Source: Durusdinium trenchii
Lineage: Eukaryota; Sar; Dinophyceae; Suessiales; Symbiodiniaceae
NCBI GenBank assembly: GCA_963970005.1
Contig: CAXAMN010023295.1
Coordinates: forward strand, 712,378 to 776,377
Length of the DNA stretch: 64,000 bases
Direction of reading: 5' to 3'
The position numbers were made by a program, and so were the translations under genes. Numbering within the stretch: position 1 is the first letter of the stretch; every line of letters begins with the position of its first letter. The notes under the pieces are model-generated. The model made no database searches. It was given only the letters and a program-made list of their open reading frames with translations, and was not told where the DNA came from. Positions 55,890-64,000 of this stretch are shown here, piece after piece.

Positions 55890-58643
55890 CTGCTTCGGCC
55901 GCCTGGAGCCACGAGCGCACCGGCACCGGACGGTCCTTCGGCCGTCGGTGGTTGCCGAAGGGTCCGAGACGTCTGGACCAGTAGCGATACACGTTGTTCA
56001 CGTTCGTTCACGTTCGTTCACGTTGTTCACTGGTCTCCTTTCTCACTGGTCTCCTTTTTCACGTCTCCTTTCCGCTGGTAGCGATACACGTTGTTCACGT
56101 TCGTAGCTTACTATAGTATACTATAGTCCTCCAAACCGGACCAGAGCGATCGCCGGAACCGTATGACGAACGAGGGTCCGTTCGGTCCACCATTCGGTTG
56201 GCTGTTCAGATCTCTGGACCCATCATCTCAAAATCAGGTCTGGTCCAACAAAAGGGGTCAATTGAGTTCTAAATGATGCTTGTGATATCGCCCTTAGGCG
56301 ATCAAAAAAATCCGAGGAAGACCGAGGAAAATGGAAGTGGAGTGAAACTGAACTGTTTGTGGATAACAATGGTCTTCCAGTGGCCATTATATTCATGAGA
56401 TTTCATTAGGATCATTAGGGGGCGGCCTATGTTCCACCTCCGTGATGCTTTCAGGGAGTGTAACTTAGATGTATCATCACTTCCAAGCTCTGATGCTTTT
56501 GGAAGCGGTCAATGCTTCGACTTCCCTTCACAACTTTCTTTCCTGGCACACTCAATCAGCCCCTGGCCTCCTATGGCCTCCACATGACTCGCACGGCATC
56601 CCCCGGGCGAGGGGACCGCAGCGCCCGTCCCGCGGGGTGGGGCGGGACGCCCGTCCCGCCTGGCCACCAGCTTCAGATCCCATGGGGCTGAAGCAATGTC
56701 CGAGGTTCGCCCCGAGCCCTCGGTGAAGTCCTCGAGAAGTGGGGATGATGGAGGGTGCGATGGGGTGTAGGGTGCGCCCTGGAGAGGGGGTTGGATGGGG
56801 TGGGGGGCAGTTGTTCAAGTTCGGTGAGGTCAGCCACCCGTGAAGCCCAGCAGCAGCATCCAAGAAGGCTACCCAAGACTAGTGGTTTCAGTTGGGCAAA
56901 CCCTTGGCAAGTTCACCAACAGCACTCTGCTCGCAGCCCATCCACGAATGGCCGCACGAAACGACCACCATCTGGTCCTGCGACCAGCCCACAGCATTGC
57001 AGAAGCGTGCCCGCAGCTGGTAGTCGCTGCAGAGTGAGAGGTTCTCTAAGAAGATCTCCCACACCTTGGAGCAACTGAGCTGGGCTTCCACAGTAGGACC
57101 CCCATGAAGCCAGGCAGGCGACTCAAGTTAGGCACTTGGAGATCTCCGCGTGGGACGAGAATCGTGTGAGATTCATGACCTTCATGTTCATGGTAGATGA
57201 ATTTGTTTCAGGCATTCGAGGTGTTTCGCTGTTCTATCAACTTAAGCACCGACCTACCGGCCAGCTATTGAGCGTGCAGCAAGTGGCTTTCCTAGTCATC
57301 CAAAAGCTGCCCACAACTTTCCGCATGCCCAATTCCACACGACCAGCTTCGGTGGCTCCTCCACTTTTGAGAGGCTCGGGTTGGCTCCATCCAACGTGTG
57401 CCCCGATCCCTCACGTTCTAATAACTGCCTTGAGGTAGAAACTTCACTGTTTCTCAAGAGACAAGTCAGCCCCTCCAATGTCCACAAGAGCAAGGGCTGT
57501 GTTCCAGCTTCAAACAATGAGTTCTTCATAGTTCTTCTGCTTTATGGTGTTTTACTGAGTGGATGGTCCGAGCACTCGCCCCCCCTCACCCAACATCACC
57601 CCATTCACCTCGGCCGAGACACGGCGACGCTTCCAGCGTCCTGCACGGTCGCGACGGATGCGCCGACGGGGCCGTGAAGCCGGTCCCTGGAGGTGTTTCC
57701 TCTTCTGAGTATTGGTTAGAGGTTAGAAGGGGAATGAAGAAGAGGTGCTGGAAGCCCTGCTGGAATGAGGGGGAGAGAAGACTTCCTAACCAGCTTTCTG
57801 CACGTCCAAGGCCTCCAAAAGGTGGAGGCCGGGTTTACTCCTGTGGTTCGCTGAAAAGTCGTCCACTTCCACAAAGCCCCTTGTACTGAGCCTTGGTTTC
57901 TTGCTTCGCTTCTCCGGTCTGTCGAACCCTTGAAACCCTGAAAATCGCAGGCCTTAGGCCTTCTTGGGACTTAAAAATTGGGCCATTCGGAGGTGCCCTT
58001 CCTTTCCTTCCTTCGAGCCTCAGCAGTGACCAGCTTTGAACTCCAGGAGGTCCAAGAGAACTGGCACCACTGCAACTCACACGCCAGCAGCGGCAAGCCG
58101 TCGGACTCGTGACTGGCCTCCACCTTTCCACAGGACGAGAGGTGGTGATTCTAAGATGCGGAAATGTTGATCGTTGATGTATATAACCATTCTGGTTGGG
58201 GGTTATATGATGATATATAAATATATAATTAATTGATATTAATTGTCAGAAGTCGCGGGCATACACCTCCACCTCGCCCTCGAAAACCCCTCCAACCCCC
58301 TGTCGCCCCTGCCCTCCTCCCACCTGCACCGTCAAACCCTTCGGCCGCCGCCGCAGCGTGCGCAGCTTCCGGGGGGCCAGGGGCTTTCCAGCAGTGGAGC
58401 AGCTGCAGCGTGCCTGGTGAGGCGTTTTCACAGGGGATGGAATCGGATGGAACCTTCTCATCTTCGAGAAAATGTCCCTCCTCGAAGCGGGTGCCGGGTG
58501 CCGTTTTTGGTGAGATCTTCGAGGGACTGGTGTCTGTCATACTGTCATACAATGTCATACATCATTCTTGGAACAACTTGCAGGGACCAGTCTCAAAGAT
58601 TCTGATTCCGAAATGACCTTGTTCATTCCCAAAAGTGGCTCAC
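55890..58643. other. Stretch without a supported gene
   Basis: It holds a GTTCACGTTC-type tandem at about 55989-56106 in which GGTAGCGATACACGTTGTTC occurs twice (from 55979 and from 56077). GC-rich islands at 56600-56760, 57580-57680 and 58240-58500 have competing frames and no family signature. Confidence 0.4.
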
Positions 58644-58809
58644 CAGCAACCAAGATTCAACCCCTTCGGTCTCTGCCTCGCCCCCGAGCTTGGTGATCCA
58701 TCGAAAGCTGTACTCGGTCTCCTCAGCATCACGGTAGACCGCCGGGTCGGGTAGACGAACATCAACTCTCATGGAAAAGAACTCCCAAAATGTTTCATGA
58801 ACTTGCTGC
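58644..58809 (-). CDS. Probable exon of an unrecognised gene
   Basis: Minus strand, acceptor CCCAGAG|G (58810/58809), donor CTG|GTGAGC (58644/58643), 166 nt. The peptide includes ETFWEFFSMRVDVRLPDPAV and then EETEYSFRWITKLGG. The EYSFRW strand recalls the F strand of FN3 folds, as in the exon at 32876-32988, but the diagnostic Asn/Gly turn is missing. Coding is likely. The family is open. Confidence 0.45.
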
Positions 58810-58964
58810 CTCTGGGGAGCTGCCTCCAATTTGGAGACCACCATCCTGGGCATCCCATCCTGACCAGTGGGTCTCAGGTCGGGCGTCGGTCCGTTCGGTC
58901 CACTCCGGTGGAATGCCCCGTTCATAGCGTTCGATCGCTCCGTTCGTGGCGATGCCAGGAGCCC

Positions 58965-59019
58965 CTAGTAGCTACTTGCTCCTAGTAGTAAGGCCAGGAG
59001 CCCCTAGTAGCATCCTTGC
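58965..59019 (-). repeat. Dispersed short repeat, copy 2
   Basis: Reverse-oriented copy of the repeat at 9971-10026, with the shared core GGGCTCCTGGCCTTACTACT and AGGAGCAA. A partial extra unit (CTAGGGGCTCCTGGC on the minus strand) continues towards 58955. Confidence 0.6.
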
Positions 59020-60142
59020 CCCAAGTACAGGACATGCAATCTTCATCAAGTCTCTCTCCTGCGGGAAGGTCACGAGATGGTGTTCATTCGTCAATTCAGA
59101 CTCCAAGCCCTCGCATCCGAATCAACCAAGCCTCAATATAGGACACCTCTGCATCCGTAGGGACCCAGGCATCAGTTGTGAGCCAACCTCCCGTAGAAAC
59201 AAGGGTGGCTTTCAAGCTGTTGCGTTGCAGGCAGAAAATCATAGAAAATCTGTCGATCTATCATCATATCGACGCGATGTCCACCATTCATTTCGAAAAT
59301 ATCCTCCCCCAGCCGGACACCATCGCAGCCTCCAGGTTGGAAGATCTCCAAATGTCCTTCCGCTGCTCTCAGGACAGAGCGATTGCCCTGCAAGGTCACT
59401 TGCTGCGGCAGGCGGCCCACGCAACGGAGCCTCAGTCTCGAAGCCCAGAGAACCTCGAGGACGTGGCACTTGATTGAAACCCTCCAGAACTCCAAATCGT
59501 TGCGAATTGTGGGACTGAGCTGGCTCATCGAATGGAAATCTCTCCCGACCAAGGTTTGAATCAGCAACTCAACGAGTGGGACGTCCATGTGTGTAAGGGA
59601 CGTCTTCAGCCAACGCACGATGGCACCTGGCACCTTCCTCCAACCCGAAAAGCTGCCCGTCGACTTCACACGAAAAGAAACCCATCCTTCAAGGCGTGGG
59701 AAATGGTCAGAACATCATGTGTCGCTTGTCGATGTAGACCCTGAGATTCCGAATGCCCACCATTGTTTTAATGGCTCTTTCCGAACAACCATTGCTTTAC
59801 TGAGGATTGGACTACAAAACTAGCTCAACCATGTGTTTAATGGTCTTGAAAAACTAGGATAGATGGAAATTGACACGAAAGCCTTGCTTCCTCGTCTTCC
59901 CACCAACCTTTCCAGTGAAACAACTGGGCAGGGCACCCATCTTCCTCTTGCCGGTGAGCAAGTGCACCCTGGATGCAAGTGAAGAGGTCTTGTTAGGGAG
60001 AGACTCATCATATCGTAAACTTTGTAAAGCAGAAGCACTCAAAAATCAGAAAAAGGAGTCCGTAAGACTTATCTCTTCCATACTCTTCTGAATCTCCAAA
60101 GGAAAATGAATCAAACATCTGGAAGACCAAAAGCAGCTCATC

Positions 60143-60242
60143 TACCAGCAGTCACAAAGGGGTTGTGTTTAGTCCCCAAGTGAGTGGAAAATGGGCACCC
60201 CTAACCTAACCTCCATTAAGCACCTCTTTGTGACTGCTGGTA
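60143..60242. repeat. 100-bp foldback (MITE-like) element
   Basis: TACCAGCAGTCACAAAGGGG (from 60143) is answered by CCTCTTTGTGACTGCTGGTA ending at 60242, 19 of 20 positions complementary. Confidence 0.7.
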
Positions 60243-61960
60243 TATACATCTCTAGCGACTCTGATGCCTGCCGGCTTGCCCGCCGCTGGCCCATGCACGC
60301 CATCCCCGCCGCATGGGGAAGAGTCCGTCACTCGAAGGCTCGAAGGGATCTGCGTCGAGGAGTCCGACTGGACTGCGTCGATGATGTTCTTGTGGACAAG
60401 ATCTGGAGCTGCTAAGGACGAACATCATGGCTCGTTCCAGCATCCATGTGTTCCACATCTTTGTCAAAGAAATCGGCGCTTTTGAGCTGCTGGACGAATC
60501 CTTTGGCCCCAAGGAGGGATGAGATGTTCACAGAAGGAAGATGAAGGAAGTCTATCCACCTTGGATCATCCAATCAGGAGTCTGTTAAGCCAGCCAGCTT
60601 CAGAGAGAACTGACAACTGACTACGGTGGGCAATTGGCTATTGAAAGGTTCCAAGATCCTCAAAGACACTGACCCAGGTGACCGAGCGCCTTCGCTCGAG
60701 AAGGATGGATCTCTTCCCGTACAGTACTCTTGGAGGTTGTAGCAAATGGACGATGATATATTACTGTAATCTTGGAATTGCTTAAGGAACGGGAACAAAC
60801 ATAGCGGAAAGGGATTCACCCACAGGGAAAAAAATGTATATAATCACCCATGCCAAACCAGCTTGTCGATGTTCCTGCCAAAAGTCCCATGTCCCAGAAC
60901 ATCAGTGGCAGTGTTCCGTGGTGGAAACGCTGCAAAATGCGAGCAATTCTGAAGGGTTCCCCCACAGCAAGACCAAATCTCCCACGGCAGGGGAAGCCTA
61001 TCCCCCACCTGGTACAAGCGTGTGACGCTCACTTGGGGGTTGTCCAAAGAAACAACTCTGTGTGCCACATCCAAGAGCGGAGCTCATAGACTTGCTTTGC
61101 ACCTCAGGCACAAAAAACGATCTGACACTCCCCTGAAATGAAGTGGAGTGAAAACCACCTATTTGGTATTCGGATTTCATGGTCATCCTTTCAGGGCCAT
61201 GCTATCGGATGATTTCAGAGAGTGTACTATGGATGTGGCGAAAAAAAAGATCCACTGGGGCATCACTCGAACGCCCATCACATGCCGTTTCACAACGAAA
61301 CAACCTGTCCGTTTCACGTGCAACGATTGGAAGGAGGGGAAAGACTGACAGACCTGATGGGCCACATCTGGCCACATCAGAACCAGCGTTCCCAGCAACC
61401 TCATGAAGGGTCCATCTCCAACTCCGTTGAAGCCCCAACTCGCGGTTCTTTCTCAGGTGCTTCGTTCTGCCATGTACAAGTAACTGCTTCAGCATGGGCC
61501 ATCACTTCAAAGCGATAAGGAATAAAAGTCATCAAAGCGATTCTCGGCGCCTCTTCCGTGAGCTTCTTCAGCTGGCTGCGCATCTGCACCTGTCGTTCGA
61601 GACGGCCAGCGGACCGAGACCCGACGCTGGAGCTGCTGGGTCAGCTGCTGGGCTGGCTCCCTGGCCAAGCAAGAAGTATCCATAAAGAGATGATGTTCAA
61701 CACACGATCTTTATCTGTCTTGTGAAACCTGCTCAACCTCCCAAAGACCCACCCTCCAATGCCTTCACTGTCTGCTTGGTTCTTTTTCACACGCAGGTTT
61801 CCGTGCATCAACTCCGCCCAACCGCGCAAGCCGCAGGGGTGGAACTGCAAAAGGCGACGCGGAATCTGTGGTCGTGGTTAAAGCTGCAAGGCGCCGAGGT
61901 CACGGTGGGTCCTGGTCGTTCATCGGTCGAAAAAGGAATCGTGCCAGATTCAGGGACTGG

Positions 61961-62020
61961 TCATGCGACTTGGTAGACGTAGACCTTCACCAAGATAGTG
62001 TTCCCGTACTCCGGGTTCGC
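61961..62020 (-). CDS. SAM-dependent methyltransferase, last exon
   Basis: Minus strand, acceptor TTTGAG|G (62021/62020), 19 codons and TGA at 61963-61961. It reads ANPEYGNTILVKVYVYQVA and joins the previous exon in phase 0 (FDYLP|ANPEY). The final beta strand, VKVYVYQV, is where class I methyltransferases of the METTL27 type usually end. See the exon at 62744-62910 for the gene description. Confidence 0.8.
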   Translation of the reverse strand, partial: ANPEYGNTILVKVYVYQVA

Positions 62021-62167
62021 CTCAAACAACCACGGCGCCGTTGGGTTCACGGGGTTACATGCATGGCGAGCATTACGGCCCGAGTCACTCGGTTCCTCTG
62101 TCGCTGTGACGATCGGAGTTGATGGACCGAATTCACTACGTGTTTCCCAGTCCACCATCCAAGGCAC

Positions 62168-62267
62168 GGGCAAATAGTCGAAGCCTTCGCTGGTCCCCAA
62201 ATGAGTCCACACGCCTTTCTGCTCGAGGGCCGCCTGAGCAGCCTCCCACTTCTCACAGAGGTCGGTC
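62168..62267 (-). CDS. SAM-dependent methyltransferase, third visible exon
   Basis: Minus strand, 100 nt. The acceptor CCAGAG|G (62268/62267) supplies the last base of an Arg codon begun in the previous exon. The donor is CCC|GTGCC (62168/62167). The peptide contains EKWEAAQAALEQKGVWTHLG and ends SEGFDYLP, the C-terminal helix and strand of the methyltransferase fold. The preceding junction uses an apparent GA donor, with the hexamer AGGACC present at both intron ends. Confidence 0.82.
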
Positions 62268-62454
62268 CTCTGGAGGCCGGAACACTCTCAGTGAAGGAGT
62301 TGTTCTTCCAGAAACCAGCAGGTGCATTGACCAGCTGGCGAGTGCAATAGAAACTCAACAAATTAGGTCTCATGTTACAAGTTCGGAGTCCAAAAACTCA
62401 GAGTCTTTCTGGCAGAACATGGCAGAAACCAGAAACCATGCGTCAACCCAGGTC

Positions 62455-62522
62455 CTCATGCTGAACACCACGTAGCCACCCTTCTTGGTGACGCGGCAGA
62501 GCTCCGTCAGCGTCATGTCTTC
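62455..62522 (-). CDS. SAM-dependent methyltransferase, second visible exon
   Basis: Minus strand, 68 nt, acceptor CAAAG|G (62523/62522), entered in phase 0. The end at 62455 is followed by GA, not GT. The peptide is EDMTLTELCRVTKKGGYVVF and then SMR completed in the next exon. ELCRVTKKGGYVVFS is the post-catalytic strand of class I methyltransferases (E-x-x-R-V-x-K-x-G-G). A donor GT six bases further (after TGG) would leave a frame that does not join the next exon sensibly. Confidence 0.82.
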
Positions 62523-62743
62523 CTTTGCGTTTCCACGCGCAAAGAAGACCGTGCTTTCCGTCGCATCCGGGCAAAAAAAGAGCAACAGGATTTTCCTTGC
62601 GCCGAACACTCCAGACCGGAAAAGTACCACCATCCTGCCCCACAACATGTTCATCCCATGTTGATCCGCCACCCACCCGTCTCTGTGAAAACACCACCAA
62701 CAACACCTGATCGAAAAAGAAGACCACACCGGCGGCGTGAAAC

Positions 62744-62910
62744 CTCCGGCCGAGCGGCGGGGGACATGTAGGTCAAGGTCCCGAGGCAGAGTGTGAGGTC
62801 AAAGGCCTCGTCCTCCAAGCCCTCGAAGCGCTTCTTGAGGTCGACCACCTCCACATCACCACGAACCCCCATCGTCGGACGACCGGCTCCCGGGAACGCC
62901 AGATGCTAGT
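62744..62910 (-). CDS. SAM-dependent methyltransferase (METTL27-like), first visible exon
   Basis: The minus-strand peptide GDVEVVDLKKRFEGLEDEAF followed by DLTLCLGTLTYMSPAARPE covers motif II/III (acidic DL) and the FDL-x-L-C-x-G-x-LTY strand of class I SAM-dependent methyltransferases. The donor GAG|GTTTC is at 62744/62743. The 5' edge is uncertain: possible acceptors lie at about 62910 and 62925. Joined to the exons at 62455-62522, 62168-62267 and 61961-62020, the phases agree at every junction, giving the C-terminal half of one enzyme. The fold resembles the METTL27 (WBSCR27) family, whose substrates are not well known. The exon with the SAM-binding motif I was not found upstream in the window, so the gene start is missing. 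Introns are 221, 187 and 147 nt. Confidence 0.8.
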
Positions 62911-63595
62911 GCATTGTAAATGACTGTAGGGGAAAAGAAACACGATCACCCGATTCACCAAACCAGGCGGCACGTAAGCCGCCTGGTCTGTGGATTTGCC
63001 TCAGCATCCCAAAAAAGGCTTGATTGAGCTGAGAACCCGCATTAACTATTCCAAGAGATAGAGACACAATATGGTTAATGATGCCCATATAATGGTGGTT
63101 AGTTGATAGTTAATTGATGGTTGATGATGGTTTGAACTATGGTGACAAACTAGGGGTGAAGATTGTTTGGCCCCGGGGAAATGGAATGTGATGGTTTCAA
63201 GCAGAAAAGACACCACCTCAGACACACAAAAGCTATTGCCAACACCCACCCTACAAAGGGACATCTCAGTCCATTCCAAGTAAATCAATGTGAGATCCGG
63301 TGATTGAATTCAAGAGCAAAGATGAGCAAAGTGCGTTTTTCGCTCTGCGCATATCTGCGCGTCTCTGCATGTCCGAGCGGTCGCCTTGGAGGGTAACCAT
63401 CGTCGACGGCGAAACGAATTGGTGCAAGTTCTTAAGGCTTGCAGGATATGCAAAGCAGGCGTGATCTAAGTACTTCAAAAACCAAGTCTGCCTGAGAAAT
63501 GTCAACCTCGGATTCTGTACATTGAATAGATTCACCTCTCTTTGTTTCCCTTGGAGGCACGCTGGTCACTTCCAGCAGAGCCTGACCCAAGATCT
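62911..63595. other. Stretch without a supported gene
   Basis: Should hold the upstream intron of the methyltransferase gene and possibly its motif I exon. I found no segment with the glycine-rich SAM-binding loop in any minus-strand frame. The sequence is AT-richer than the exons, with a TTAATTGATGG-like repeat near 63095-63125. Confidence 0.4.
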
Positions 63596-64000
63596 CTATT
63601 GGCCAACCACGATTGCGGTAAGCTCGCTCTGCTCGCTGAGACCAACTTCTGCAAGAGGAGTTTCACCGGAAGGGAGCTGTTTGTCTCCATGCAGCAAACA
63701 TGTGTTTGCTGATGGTAATTCCAACACTGCTGCAACCGCCTCTATGACATCTTGCATGCTAACATCGAGAGGAGCCTTGATGCTTGCTAGCTTATCTTCT
63801 GATCTCACTGTGAAAGGTAAGACGACCGCTGCCTGCTCCTCAAGTCTTTGGTGCGCCTCAATGCTTTCCTTTAGCGCCTCGGCGAACCAGAGATGGAACT
63901 CTCCTGCACTGAGTTTGTCGCCACCACTGAATCGGGCCACTGAGGCCTTGAGGGCCTCTGGGGTGAAGAGACTCATGCTCATGCCCAGGCCTATGTGCAA
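63596..64000 (-). CDS. Partial protein with a C-terminal ubiquitin-like region
   Basis: The minus-strand frame is open from the window edge to a TAG at 63598-63596. An ATG lies in the sequence GMSMSLFTPEALKASVARFS. The middle is helical (GEFHLWFAEALKESIEAHQR). The last 70 residues show ubiquitin-like periodicity: a strand (LPFTVRSEDKL), a helix (MQDVIEAVAAVLELP), then CLLHGDKQLPSGETPLAEVG and a closing strand SELTAIVV. The pattern (leucine, glycine, 'LAEVGL', 'ELTAIV') is common in dinoflagellate ubiquitin-like domains. A donor-like GTGGTTGG overlaps the last codons, so the stop may be intronic read-through. It is on the same strand as the methyltransferase exons. They may be separate genes in one unidirectional cluster. 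No ligase, protease or conjugation feature is visible. Confidence 0.55.
   Translation of the reverse strand: MHIGLGMSMSLFTPEALKASVARFSGGDKLSAGEFHLWFAEALKESIEAHQRLEEQAAVVLPFTVRSEDKLASIKAPLDVSMQDVIEAVAAVLELPSANTCLLHGDKQLPSGETPLAEVGLSEQSELTAIVVGQ

Larger units (their letters stand above)
58810..61960. other. Stretch with a foldback element and no firm gene
   Basis: A minus-strand open frame of 165 codons (59172-59669) has no family feature. A plus-strand segment at 61798-61890 sits between CACGCAG|G and CGAG|GTCACG and has coding-like composition, which would be the only plus-strand host exon. The island 61500-61680 on the minus strand has heptad-like segments (QMRSQLKKLTEEAPRIALM). None is firm. 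Confidence 0.35.

Noticed and set aside
59172..59669. Minus-strand frame of 165 codons
   Set aside because: Composition is plausible but I see no family, no clear acceptor, and another open frame on the same strand. Left as undecided sequence.
1..64000. Prokaryotic features, CRISPR arrays, rRNA genes
   Set aside because: No operon structure, ribosome-binding sites, spacer-repeat arrays or rRNA sequence was seen. Exon-intron structure and retroelements show a eukaryotic genome.

Overview
The window looks like a piece of a dinoflagellate nuclear genome, most like Symbiodiniaceae. No sequence search was run. The pointers are: short GC-rich exons far apart in long, lower-GC sequence; splice acceptors that nearly all read AG followed by G; one probable GA donor; every recognisable exon on the minus strand; and two retrotransposons of types known from dinoflagellates, one carrying a C5 cytosine methyltransferase. 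There are no prokaryotic operons, rRNAs or CRISPR arrays, and I saw no convincing tRNA. A 294-base run of N lies inside a microsatellite tract.

Layout. 1-33 kb: sparse minus-strand exons. These are two kelch-repeat exons (1260-1446, 4596-4681), a phase-consistent three-exon gene end (7728-8426), several orphan exons (15.7-16.0, 20.8-21.7, 23.3-23.5 kb), and a fibronectin type III exon with a following exon (32.0-33.0 kb). Microsatellites, small foldback elements and dispersed short repeats lie between them.

33.6-40.9 kb, minus strand: a decayed tyrosine-recombinase (DIRS-like) retrotransposon. Its order is ORF1, gag-like protein, reverse transcriptase, first part of RNase H, C5 DNA methyltransferase, rest of RNase H, tyrosine recombinase. 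40992-47495, plus strand: a Ty1/Copia element with identical 120-bp LTRs (TG...CA), a perfect 5-bp target duplication ATTAT and a PBS-like site. It is structurally young, but its integrase lacks the first half. Each element has a heptamer of the form G GGN NNN in the correct phase exactly where a -1 frame change is needed.

47.5-64 kb: minus-strand exons again. These include an RRM exon, orphan exons, a four-exon SAM-dependent methyltransferase gene 3' end (61961-62910) whose phases all agree, and a partial ubiquitin-like protein running off the right edge.

The two elements lie head to head, 148 bp apart, and separate the exons to their left from those to their right. Several host exons therefore cannot be joined into genes without transcripts. 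Most non-element coordinates are exon models made by eye from splice signals and reading frame.
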